From Solen grandis (Eukaryota > Mollusca > Bivalvia > Adapedonta > Solenidae), in NCBI GenBank assembly GCA_021229015.1, contig CM037780.1, positions 63,297,323 to 63,361,322 on the forward strand: 64,000 bases of DNA, written 5' to 3'. Below are positions 33,991 through 45,525 of the stretch, piece after piece. Position 1 is the first letter of the stretch; each line of letters opens with the position of its first letter. A program made the position numbers and the translations under genes. A model generated the notes under the pieces. It saw only the letters and a list, made by a program, of their open reading frames with translations, did no database searches and was not told the DNA's origin.

Positions 33991-36900
33991 TTGTAAGAAT
34001 TGCACATATGTCAAAGCCATAAATAATCATCAATGTTTAATGCATTTTACTGTTTTTTTTAATCTTATAAATAAATATCGTACATACTTACACATAACTT
34101 TGGCAAAGTTGTGTCCAGATTCTTGAAATGATAAAGAGAAACTTCGTGAAATATAAATATAATTATTAAAAAAATATAGCCACTCTTTACCAATATTGTG
34201 TCAAAACTTGCCCACTTGTCAAGGAAGTGAACATGGATTTTAACTTTAAAAGGCATAGGATGTTTTTTCTGTGCGAAATTTTGTGACAAATTAAGGTATA
34301 ATAGTGTGTCAGCGAACAGTGAAAGCACTATTCCGTTTACCAAGCCTCTAAATACGATTAACTTAGTGTAAATGGTTAATACTCATCCGAGTTCAACAAA
34401 GATTAACTTTCTTCAAAATACAATTACGTCCTTAAAGTTACATTATCCTCGATGGAAATAAGCGTAATATAATTTTCCTTCGAGAAAAGGGTATATTTTG
34501 TAGTATGCAATTTTCAATATATATCGTGTGCAATTCTACCCTGCAGGAATACTAATGTAGTAGCTAATAAATCTAAATATCAGATAATGAAATTTTTCTT
34601 TATAAGGTTTTTAACCAAAGTAAGAAGTGTTTCAGTAGAGACTATGTATTTTTGAAATGTTGGTACCCGAACTTCTAATCTAAAAAGGTATATATCCAAT
34701 ACAAATAACTCGTCCTGAAAATTCCTGTAATGTTTAAGTAGATAGATGCATTATGATTCATCTGAGTGATCCAGTATCATGAAATACACATAGTATATTG
34801 ATGGTTGCTTTTTAGTAAGTCTTTTGTGTACATTATTGTTTTTTTTTTGTTTTTCAGGGAGGGTTGATATGATATCATGATATGATTCCTTGTACCCTTT
34901 GTATGTTTAAAATTATGAAATGCAAATGGAGGATTCAGCGTTGTCATAGTATATATATCTATGTAGTAGTTTAAATGTCATAAACATTATTCATGCAAAA
35001 AGTCAAGTTCTAAGATCTTCCAAATTTAATTATATTTCGATATATATACATCAAAAACATTATACATATTGTTACTAAAAATTAAAATCATGGATGTTTG
35101 CAAACGCAAATACTGTGTCAAAGGAAATGGTGCGTTAATGTTCTCACACGAGTAGGCTGCCTTCAGTTTTCACGAACGTAAAATTATACTTCAGAATAAA
35201 ACATTTCTGACATAAACAATAACAAAAACTTATGTACAAAATATAAATACAATGAAAAGAAATTTTAGATGATAGTTCCATATCTAATTGACACATCGTA
35301 TCTATAAGTTAATATATAAATAGCACGCAATTTGTTTTATCATGCAAAAGCAAATTTTCTTGAAATTAAAATGCTGATGAGATACGGATTATTCTTGCAC
35401 AAAGTGTAACTAATCTACAAAATATTGACAAAACTGACATGTTCTATCAATACCAGACATTGTTTCTGATTTATACTGTCTTCTAGCATTTATTTTATAA
35501 TAGACGTGAAGATACAATTAATCTACAGGTTGTATATCTAACATGTCTGGATATGAACATGATAATTAGTAATTACTTTGAAATGGATAATGCTGAAATC
35601 TGAAGTCACCAAAAGAAATATCTAATCCGAGCTATCCAGTTATAGAGTTAAGAAATGTTTCTGTTATTTAGCAAGTGGAGGATGTATAAGTCTTTGCTGT
35701 GACCCTACATCATTAAAACCTAACGAGTCTTACAACCTCCTGTTTGATTTAATTCTTAACATGTCTAAATCAGTACACATATACACAACAACATTTTTAG
35801 CGTAAATACTATCATCTGAATGCACAGCTTTTAAAACATATTAGATAACAGTGCTATTTTTCTTTAGACATATCTAATAAACCATATGAATGAAGTATTT
35901 TGAGATTGCTTTCTTTCTCAAAGTAATTCTTAACGAATGTCATTACTCTAATTTATGCTCACACTATTTGATATGTCAATAGGTCAGGGACATTGCAATA
36001 CTTCTGATTGTATCTTATGTGTTTAATGCCTGGTATAATATCATAATCAACTTGAAAATCCAGAGCCATCCTTCGAACTCAGATGTCAGACACATTCCTT
36101 TTTTTATAATTCTCAACTGTTTCGAAATTATTTCCATACATGTTAAAAACAATTCTATTTGTCTGCCCTCTTCTCTGTATCGTATGAAAATTTTTATCAA
36201 ATTCGTCTGGGAAAGCACGTTTAAGCTCGTTAAAAGGTTCGTTCATAGCTATTTCCTGAACTCGTTAATAAAACTTGATATGAAATGACAACTTACGTCA
36301 GGTCCTCCGGTAAGGTTAAAATTATTTTAGATAACATATCAGTTTTATGATCAATTGTTAATTGGTCTGATTGAAATCTGTCCTTTTGTTTGTTTATAAC
36401 AGCCAGCCATATCGTCATGCGTTCAACTTTGTCAATTATGCAAACATTGATGGATCGCTGCTATTTTAAGATATCTGTGTTTCCGATGGCTCACTCGATC
36501 TGCAAATAACGCAATGACAAAATACGCGTAATTACAGGAACGTAATTGTAGCAGTGGATCCCTTTTAGCTGTTTATTTTCCTGTTTCCTTTGATATTCTA
36601 ATAAAAATGTCTTGCGTTGCTCCTGTATTTGCGAATACAGAAACACGCCTTAAACTTTCTTGATAATATTTGGAAAGTGTTCAAATCACATTTGATATTT
36701 TAATGATTAATTGACAGTTTATTGAATGACACATCCATATTGAATATATGCAAACATTTTATTGGGTAAACTATGATAATACGAGAATTATATCTTATTC
36801 TTACCATAAATCATATCCTATTTAAATGCCATACATTTACCTCACCTATTATCATTGCCATACGTTCTCGCTGTTTTATCAGAAATACGTAATTAGGAAA

Positions 36901-38217
36901 TGGACAAGATATACATGTATATCGTATTTATATGTTTCTTCTTTGTTGGACAATAAATTTCATTTATAAAAACGTAGCTAATATTCATCCATTTTTAAGA
37001 TTTAGAGAGATTTTTTTAAACAAAGTGTTGAAGACGCCGGAGAGACAACAAAAAATGGGGATCATAATATAACACATTCAGCAGTCAGTTCTAAGGTACC
37101 CTATGAATAATAAGAGCCTTAAACTAACACACCCGAGAGTTGTTGCACCGAGTTAAGGAACCCATGGTATTCCTTATAACAATGTGTATGCTGGTTACTG
37201 CATATTCATTATCAAATATTAACATTATTAAACATCCTATTGATCAACACTGATAAGGGCAAATCAATAAATTTTTCAATCCAATTCGAAATGCTTTGCA
37301 GAAAATTTTAAACATATTGTATTGTTTATACTTCATATTTTAACGATGTTATTAGACAGGGGATGGCATTGATAAACTAATAAATTATTGATGATTCCGA
37401 GTCATTTTTGAACTGCTGGATATAAATAAGATTATTTGGACTCTAAATTATTTGACTTTGTATTAAATCTAGTATAATTACAATCTGCAATTTTGGACGA
37501 TTCATATTTTAGCAAGAAAATACATTAATGATTATGTTCAGAACAATTTGCAAAGTAAATGACAACCAAATGTACGTATTTTTGAAAAATAGATAAAAGA
37601 ACTTCTATATGATATATAGAAATGTTAAATTTCGAGAGAGCAAACTTTGTTATTTTTGTACAGTCGAATTTATCAAATCTTGCCTATGGCAAATATACAT
37701 TTAAATCACTTATGTCAATTATACGTGTTTTATTTCAACTGACTTTATTCAAAACCATATAACGGGATTTAAATCAAAAGAATCATTCATATTACTTTAC
37801 AGCACGCGTGCAGTTTACAGAGAAAAGCTTCGATTGATTTTTAAAGGTTAGACATTGCAACAAAAACACATTCCTGATCTCACACATTTTCTTCTTGACT
37901 ACTCTGCAAGACAAATAAAACAGAAGATGCCACATTTACCTACACAGTGCTTGGTACTATTCATAAATCTAAATGCTATAACTTATGTTTAGGCTCTATA
38001 TATTTCTTTTATTTCCTAGACAACTGTTATTTTTTCTTTAGGAAATGACCTACATGTGTTCGTATGTTTGTTAACTTGGTCTTAGAATGAAAATACATTC
38101 TTTCATTCAAAGTAAGATTTTTTCTCAAATGGAAGGTGTATTCTTAACTGCATTGACAGGGGCTGTATTTACAACTTTATCCCCGGATATTTGATGCTAA
38201 GTTATCGACAAGGTTCA

Positions 38218-38574
38218 CGCCGATGCCTTAACCATTCCGTGCGGGAATCGTTAGTTTGCCCAGGAAACCGGAAAGCCCGGCCGGAGTCTATCAGGTGTTT
38301 GCCCGATGTTCGTCTTATGACCACCCGGCGATCGGGGGTACACTGATCGGATTTTGACTACACGTCTGGTCGATTTTGAAGATGGCCGGCAGCAAATCGG
38401 TGGGACACCTCTCGAATTGAAAAAGATGCCATCCAAATACACGCATAGGGGGCTGACTTTAAGTTTGGCTCCTGCACGATGTAAAAAAATCAACCGACAT
38501 TCGGCAGTCGCTCTGCAGATGCGTTGAAAAATGCCGGAAACCAATCGCAATCTGATCTGGAAAGTGAAAGACAA
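38218..38574. other. GC-rich island of unknown origin
   Basis: Clearly richer in G+C and CpG than the surrounding sequence ('aagcccggccggagtc', 'ccacccggcgatcggggg', 'gatggccggcagcaaatcgg'). The minus strand holds a 107-codon open frame (38251-38574), basic and Arg/Ser/Pro-rich, matching nothing I know. D2 shows no counterpart at the expected place, so this may be an inserted element. Confidence 0.4.
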
Positions 38575-38677
38575 AGAATTAGAGAAAAAACAATATGGTC
38601 ATATATGAAGGATGCTTACCTTGATCTGTGAGATACCGTTCTAATAAATTACTTTGCTGGCATAAATGTACCAATGT

Positions 38678-38754
38678 CGTCCATTGAAAGCCAGAAGGGG
38701 CTATCAGCCTTCTTTTTACATATGCTGATAACCCCTTCTGGCTTTCAACGGACG
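38678..38754. other. 31-bp hairpin (2 mismatches, 15-nt loop)
   Basis: 38678-38708 and 38724-38754 are inverted repeats (arm starts CGTCCATTGAAAGCCAGAAG). The arms differ at two positions and are separated by a 15-nt AT-rich loop. The transcript would form a near-perfect stem, longer than a typical animal microRNA precursor stem. A tiny foldback transposon is the simpler explanation. Confidence 0.7.
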
Positions 38755-39589
38755 ATGTGATCTTCCTTTCAGTATGGGTTCGTTTGTTTGTTGGTGTTTT
38801 TTCTTTCTTTTTTTTGTATTTTCTTTTCTTCATTTTTTTGGACAGTTTGCATAAACTTGGAGACATTGACCATAGCTACCATATATAGGCCATATTTTCG
38901 ATTATTGGATATACCAGACCTAAATTCAGTTTCAGATTTATTTTTTAAAAATGCAATAACTGACATTTCTGACAATCTAGTAATCCTACCCATATTGTTC
39001 ATTAACACAACGCCTCTGTCATTGCATCAACAGGCCCTGAGTTATGGAACTTGAAATAAGAGTGAAAAATATCGATTTGTCAAAAACAATAAGCATAGTC
39101 ATTTATTTAGTTATGTGACACTGTTTATGTCTAAACAATGTTGTCCGGCAAAGGTTGAGATGAAATGACAAGAATAGGAATACACTTGGTTAAAAAAGCC
39201 GTTTTCAATTTGCTATTAACCGTAGACTAGAATCTGCATTTATTTAGCAATCTCTTAAAAACAAATTCGGTGCTATGTTTCAAGACATAATATCTCGGCC
39301 AAAGTTTCTAATAGCTGAAATTAAAACCAAAGAATAAGGAAGGCTGTCTCAAAAAGCCTCTCATCGAGAGAGATTTTTTTCCGAAATTTTGCACAGAAAT
39401 GCTATAACTAAAGGAAATGTGATGGGATGTTCGAACACATTTGCAAACGTACTGTGTACTCAAATAACACACAATGTCCCTGAATAAAAATATAATTGAA
39501 ATCAACAAATCAGTTATCTTGCTATTTCGACTGTCATCATAGACCCTACATTAAAATGGTTAGAAAAAGAAAAGAAAAATGTTGCTGAA

Positions 39590-39870
39590 ATCAGCCGTCT
39601 GTAGTTAGTTGTGGTTGGGTGCAAAGCATACATGATGATTCATGGGAGTTCCACAGTTTATATGTTGTTTACTAAATCTTTCAAAAATGCCCTCGTATTC
39701 AGGAAGACACCAAATCTTACATTTATAAGACCAAGCTCATCCTTGAAAGATTCACGTTTCGCAATCAGACAGCTAACAAGTTCGCATCTGTCAAAGTCAA
39801 CCTGAAGTCAATTCTTAAGGTTACGGAGATAAATGCTCGCTGGATCATCATTTACTCACTGAGGAGCAGA
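39590..39870 (-). pseudogene. Decayed coding-like sequence, unidentified
   Basis: On the minus strand, one frame reads VNDDPASIYLRNLKN, then a TGA (39808-39810), then LQVDFDRCELVSC and KRESFKDELGLINVRFG, to a TAA at 39658-39660 (49 codons after the TGA). Reading then continues in another frame (KLWNSHESSCMLC...). The residue mix is strongly protein-like. The overlapping plus-strand frame (39611-39805) is probably its shadow. I cannot name the family; a dead transposon or gene fragment is likely. Confidence 0.35.
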
Positions 39871-40137
39871 AATGTACGAATGAAAGGTGCACGAAGTGCA
39901 AATGGCAACGTAACTACTGAAGTAGTACTAAATATAACTTGAGTTAAATAAGTTCATAATGGAGAGAAAACATGTCATTTTTAAACGATAACAATGGATA
40001 ACAATCAGAGAATCACCAATTTCGCTTAACCTTTTTTGAACTATTTATTGTTTACTAATATTTCTCGAAAATAATGACATTAAAACATCAAACTTTTTAT
40101 TTCAGATGCTAAACGTACATTTTAAAAGTAATACTAG

Positions 40138-40359
40138 AGCTTTTTTTCTGAGTTTATAATTGTTAATGATTTTCTAAGTTTTGGTGATCATGAGCTATGT
40201 GAATTATGTATATTTCTTTTCAGAACCGCACCGTCTTTGTTTCTTAAAGAAATGAAATGCACTGATACACGTGCTTTCTTGTGTTGTAAGAAATGTGGTA
40301 CTACCGATGCTTTTTTTAACGATATATGCACATTATGTGTTTATACTCATTATGCATAG
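40138..40359 (+). other. CxxC-rich open frame behind a good 3' splice site
   Basis: A 73-codon frame without an early ATG, open from 40138 to TAG at 40357-40359. It contains three CxxC pairs, CELC, CKKC (within LCCKKCG) and CTLC, the last two separated by 11 residues as in zinc-ribbon-like folds. 'tatatttcttttcag' ends at 40223, so a terminal exon from 40224 would encode about 45 residues keeping CKKC and CTLC. No upstream exon was identified, and D2 lacks an obvious equivalent. Could be chance. Confidence 0.27.
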
Positions 40360-41994
40360 AGCTAAAAGTATAAGTTACTTTATGATGTACACGCATTATT
40401 AATATTTAGCACACATAGTTGTTATATATTGACCTTTCATGATTCCCCCACCGATTGGTTATTGTATAAGTGACTAGTGTTAGGGTACAGCATGACCTTT
40501 TGCAATGTTACAACGCTATCCATCTCAAACTACAAAGATTCAATATAAATGCAATAGTGACTGTGCAATGTTAAGGAAAATAATCAAGAAATTTCATCTA
40601 GCAACAGTAAAATTACTGTGTTATTTGGGGAACTGTTTTAGAGAGACAAGTCGAAATGTATTTAGCGTTCTGAGAGCAATTCATTGTTAGCGAGAAAATC
40701 TTATTAAACTTCCTATTTAGGAAATAAATGATAATTCTATATCTAATTGAAAATTTAATACTTTAGTTTCCTTCTAAGGAAACTACTTGCCTTTGGTAAG
40801 TTTTAATCAAACTTAATTACGGTATGTCATTTTCACAAATAAAACTAACAGGTACACTGAAGTAAACAAAAATCGTATTGCATGATTTAAGTACACCATC
40901 TGATTATATTTTCATGTTAATTCTATTTTTCTGTAACTAGAATTCGCATTAAGATTAAGATTTATTTGGGTTCCTATATCAGTTTTAATATTCTGCTGTT
41001 TAACATGCAGCTCAAACCCTGTTATTTTATGAAAAAAACAATCGAACCTATTTACATTTTTAAATTTTACAAAGTAAGATGATTAATGACTTGACGGATG
41101 GACATTAAATTCAGTGTTTCGGGCAAGTTTGCTTTCTCTTATAGTAAAAAGACTACGAGAGATAAATGACGTTTCAAAATGTTTTTTCCACACGTGAAAA
41201 GAACCTATTTGAATTTGCAAGGACTGCAAAAACGGATGAATCAGATTGAACACGAGTTTTCAATACAAATATTATCTAATTTCAAGTGCAAGAATCGGAC
41301 ATGGCTTAGCACTTATCTAGATTCTAAAACAGCATAAATTGTTAAATAAACCAAAGAATAACTCTAAACTTCCTTGATACGGCAGACTGAGGCGTTATAA
41401 CCGATTTTATTGAATCTTATCTTCCTATAGATGGGTCCCTCTCATGCACATTTGTTATCAATGACGTATATAACCCTTTTCTGCACAACTAGAACCCATT
41501 CAACAAATTAAGAATGTTTTTAATTTGATACATGGTAAGGCGGACAAATAAGAAACCATAAAACGGAATTTATTTATTATGACAAATTAAGGGTCTAACT
41601 CCCTGGCCCACTTTAACAGACCCATTGTAGTTTACACTCGGATGAACCGTCAAGATGTGCAATTCAATTAGCTTGCTTGTATTTCATTTTTTCATAATCT
41701 TGGATCACAATAAATACTCATAGCATATTATTTATCTTCACCCGTTATTAAACACTTCGGAGAGTAACATCTGTTACAAAATTATAAATTATAGAAATTG
41801 CTAATATTTAAAAGCTAAAAATAGCAAGAAAAGATTATAAAAATGTTTTAGTGGGCGACTTAAAATAACTACTGTCTCTCTTTCTTTTTTCTACTGTTTT
41901 GACCTTATAATCTAACCTGTCTATTCACGGGACCCTTAGTCGGAAAAAATCGACCTCTATATATATTATTTATATAAAGAGAGATTTCTTTTTT

Positions 41995-42013
41995 GGGGGG
42001 GAGGGGGGGGGGG
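41995..42013. repeat. G-run with G-quadruplex potential
   Basis: Six to seven G, one A, then eleven G. It is homopolymer-like, so the exact length is uncertain. Confidence 0.75.
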
Positions 42014-42120
42014 ATTGACTGAATGTCAGGGTCCTGTGATCTATGATTTAAATCAAAAGGAAGCAAAAACAAATTAACAAACGCAAAATAATAAATGTAC
42101 AAAAACTAGTATTTAAACAA

Positions 42121-42200
42121 GGCTGGAATAGAACTCACGACCCCTTGCAGGGAAAAGTACTGAGCGGGCGCTCTTACCGATTGCTCTAACTCCACTACCC
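42121..42200 (-). mobile_element. tRNA-like SINE head
   Basis: The minus strand has A-box-like 'tagagcaatcggtaagagcg' (42169-42188) and B-box-like 'gtgagttctattccagcc' (42121-42138), with tRNA-like spacing. The cloverleaf is not intact. The sequence beyond it in the minus direction is AT-rich, so the body is short or decayed. Confidence 0.5.
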
Positions 42201-42551
42201 TAAGCCAATGGGGCAAATAAGGTTATTTATAGGTTACTAACTGTATCTCAACAGCGCAGCACTGCACCGTTCGAGAGTTCATTTTTCACTAATTTACTGC
42301 ATTAACTACACCAAACGTTCTTTGTCTTACGGTTGCTTATAATAAGATAAACTTAAAATATTACTTATCCTACACATCATATATGATAATTAACCAACCA
42401 TGTATAATTACAAGCGCAATACAGAAGACATGAAATGTGCTACAAGTGAGGCGATACGTAGGTCATGACCTACATGTATAAACATCATTAAGAAACAAAC
42501 ATCTACTGACTGATAACTTATTTAGTATGATAAATCACGCACGAAACAGAG

Positions 42552-42610
42552 ACATCGTCTCCAAACGACTGAAATACCGTCAGTGGGACGTTAAACCCAA
42601 CAAACAAACA
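42552..42610 (+). mobile_element. SINE 3' domain and tail
   Basis: ACGACTGAAATACCGTCAGT, then GGGACGTTAAACCCAACAAA and (CAAA)n. This is the clearest instance of the SINE tail that also ends the elements at 6109 and 21919. The 5' part is missing or unrecognisable, so it is a 5'-truncated copy. Confidence 0.6.
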
Positions 42611-42829
42611 TCAGCTGCCCAAACCCGTTTGTCTGTTTCTTCCTAACCCTTTACTTCATATAGAATTATTTGATAGCAAACGAACCAGACCAAGATCAGA
42701 AAGCTGATCTGGGTCTTCTCTGTTTGCCTATACTTGTACGATATTATAGCACAGTTTCTATACAGTCCGTTTAGCAAAGAAAAATTCATGATTTCCTATA
42801 TCATTTTAAGTACAGTTAAACCGTGGACG

Positions 42830-43302
42830 AATCAATGGCTAGCTCTGAAATGAATACGTTCCTGGAGATATTTTGCTTGTATGGCACAAAAAAGAAAGCA
42901 TTCCCTTATCATGAATAAGTTATTCAATCGTCGTGCCAGGACTGTATTTGAATCATTCGAGCACGCATATAAAGTGTTAATTTTGTGTAAGTTTGCGACG
43001 TCTGCAGTTACCTCAGTTTGTATCATATAACCACGCTGATAGCTTGTTTTGCGACATATGTCTAATTAAAAACACATTGGTGGAGTCACAACATGCACAT
43101 TCAAGTTGAATATAGGGTTTCATCAGACAGATATCTCATCAGTGTACTACTTCTGTGCATCGTCTATTCAACTTACATAACAATAGATGTAATTCGATTG
43201 AATGATTTTATTCGTAACCGACTGAGGATGCAAGCGACAGAAAGTCCAAATTCAAGAATCACACAACAAAATATCTATGAATCTGATAGATTTGGTATAT
43301 GA
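42830..43302 (+). repeat. Best-conserved duplicated block (D2 copy)
   Basis: Matches 33510-33990. It has TATAAAG at 42968-42974 and an ATG at 43093 (125 bp downstream, 123 bp in D1). The 69-codon frame begins MHIQVEYRV and includes a hydrophobic stretch (YLISVLLLCIVYSTYITIDV). The D3 version (ATG at 52953, 38 codons) keeps VEYRV and FRLN only. Conservation looks like shared descent of DNA rather than protein constraint. Confidence 0.65.
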
Positions 43303-44663
43303 TAGTCATATTTAAGTCAAAATAGTTTTCTTTTTTTCTTTTTGCAATTTCAGTACTGCTTACCATAAAAAGGCTGAGGTCATCATGATTTCTTTAAATT
43401 TATCTTGAAAAAAAAAAGAAACTAATTATAATAATTATGAAATGCATTTGAACTGTCAGCCGTGAAATGATTTTTAATTTTGATATTTTGTTTCTCAAAA
43501 CTGAACTTTTAAGTCTGGAAGTCTCTTATGATATGAAAAGACATATTTGCAAGATTATGGTATATAGGTATATAACAGAATACTGACATATCTGCATGGT
43601 GTATGCGTCCTTTATTTTTAGCTACATAATGTTAAACGTTTTAAACATCTTATCCCACTACCTCATTAATATTCAGGTACATTTGTAACTTGATAATCAA
43701 GATTTTACTGAACTTTGAATAAGAAAACAATAATTATTTTCATTCACGTGCATACTGAAATGAATCTGAGTGTTTAACAGTGGGGAGTGACCCTGATCTG
43801 TGGTTCAAGACACGTCTATATGAGTTTAATACACATTCGAGTTCAACATTCTTCTAAATATAATTCCGTCCTTTATGTTGTATTACCCTTAACGGAAATT
43901 ATGGTTGTATAAATTTCCTTTTTAGTAAACGTTTTATCTTTTTACATGCAATGTTTAAGGTTAGTTGGTCCTGCAGGAATACTAAACTGATAGCAAGCAA
44001 AATTGAATATCATCTAAAGAAGTTTTCTGCTCGGATATGTTTTATTTAAGGTATACTTTATTTCCCGGCACCTTAATAGCCATTGAATACACCATTCTTT
44101 ACTCTTTTTTTGTAAGTTAAAAAAAATATGCTTGAGAAGGCAATATGTTTTTAGTTTGATATTCGTGTGTTCAAAAGATTTTAAACCAAATCGACAGTGT
44201 TTCAGTAGAGACTATGTATCAATGAGTGATTGTTACTCGTAACTCTTGTCTAAAGTAGTAAATATCAAATACACATATTGCACACGTGAACATAAATCTT
44301 GTAATCTGTAAGTGGAAAGGGTTCAACTGAGCACAGGAGTTTGAAATTCTATCAATAAATAAGTGTAATATAGTAAAAGATAAGCCCCGTATATAATAAA
44401 AACATAAGGAGTGCAACGGCTTTTCGCTACACAACCCACGTTTGGTTGGATTACACGATCTGAATAATTCATGTTACAATTTACTGGGCCTACTCGATAA
44501 AGAATATTAAACTGCACCCAAAACAACCGATGGTGTTTTAAATCACACCATTCTACAATAATAAATTAACAATTTTCGCTGATTTTCCCGAGTTGAGAGT
44601 TTGTCGTCGGAGCCATTCGCTGACGTCACTCAATTACAGCTTCGAGGGTAAATATTTAAATAT

Positions 44664-44860
44664 TCATCTATAGTTTGGTTACTCTGGTCAAACTCGTCAA
44701 TCTGGAGGGATGAAGACCAAACAGAGTTGCACCGAATACCGACTATGGTACGACCAGAGAAAATCGGTGGTTGAACCATAGTTAATATTCGGATAACCTC
44801 TGTACATCTTTCTCTCCTTTCTACTGAAGAGTTTGCCCAGAGTAACCAGACTATAGATGA
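44664..44860. mobile_element. Foldback element, ~88-bp diverged arms
   Basis: The left arm starts TCATCTATAGTTTGGTTACT and the right arm ends with its inverse ('agtaaccagactatagatga' at 44841-44860). The arms pair with many mismatches and indels over about 88 bp around a ~20-nt centre. The 83-codon minus frame 44630-44881 spans it and is not a gene. A perfect CRE-like TGACGTCA lies just outside at 44621-44628. Confidence 0.7.
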
Positions 44861-45461
44861 ACTAAAGTGCGTATTTATCATTGACCATAGTTACCATGGA
44901 GAGTGGTCGAAGTCGCTCATCATGAAAAACATATGTTTGTGCATATTCCGTGCCTAAAAGTATATAAATGGCGTGTATATTATCATGCACAAGCAATTTT
45001 CCTTACAGTTTAAATACTTATGAGATATTCATATTCAATCGTAGATTTTGAGATAGGGTTAGTTATTGGGCTTAGTGTAAAAAGTGTAAATATAGTTCAC
45101 ATTACCAGTTCTCTGCTATGACCTTATATCATTTAAAGCCTTTCATACATAACAACTGTCTTACTGATTGAGCACATTCAACTGTGTTTAATTTCTAAAT
45201 CAGTATGGAAAATCAACATGCACAAATTGAAAAAACAACATACTTTTATCTGATTGCACAGCTTTTATGCACTACGTAATAATAATGTTTTCTTCTCTAA
45301 ACTAAAGGGAAATATATAATACACAATATACATGAACTAATTTTAGTTTATCAGTAAATCTGCACGAAATTCGAATGCAGATCTTAATTGAGTTCTCACA
45401 CCTTTTAATGTATCCTTCGAGTTCAGAAATGGAAAATATTTATAAACATTTGAAATATTTA

Positions 45462-45525
45462 ACTTTATATCCTAAGCACTTTAACATGTATGTACTTTAT
45501 ATCCTAAGCACTTTAACATGTATGT
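45462..45525. repeat. 32-bp exact tandem duplication
   Basis: ACTTTATATCCTAAGCACTT followed by 'taacatgtatgt' is repeated at 45462 and 45494 without visible change. The corresponding D1 region has no such duplication, so it post-dates the segmental duplication. Confidence 0.85.

Larger units (their letters stand above)
30947..40910 (+). repeat. Segmental duplication copy D1
   Basis: Collinear blocks match D2: 30960-31120 with 41150-41330, 31930-32060 with 41520-41640, 33510-33990 with 42830-43300, 34360-34660 with 43820-44260, 36400-36640 with 45700-45960, 37540-37870 with 47740-48070, and 40725-40910 with 49185-49390. Offsets drift between about 8.5 and 10.2 kb because of indels. Homology reaches the gap edge, so D1 may begin inside it. 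Parts not listed here (34810-36370, 38760-39590) show no gene. Confidence 0.75.

Noticed and set aside
43093..43302. 69-codon membrane mini-protein conserved between duplicates
   Set aside because: The D1 frame is broken by an 8-bp duplication, the D3 frame differs after nine residues, and substitutions show no codon-position bias.
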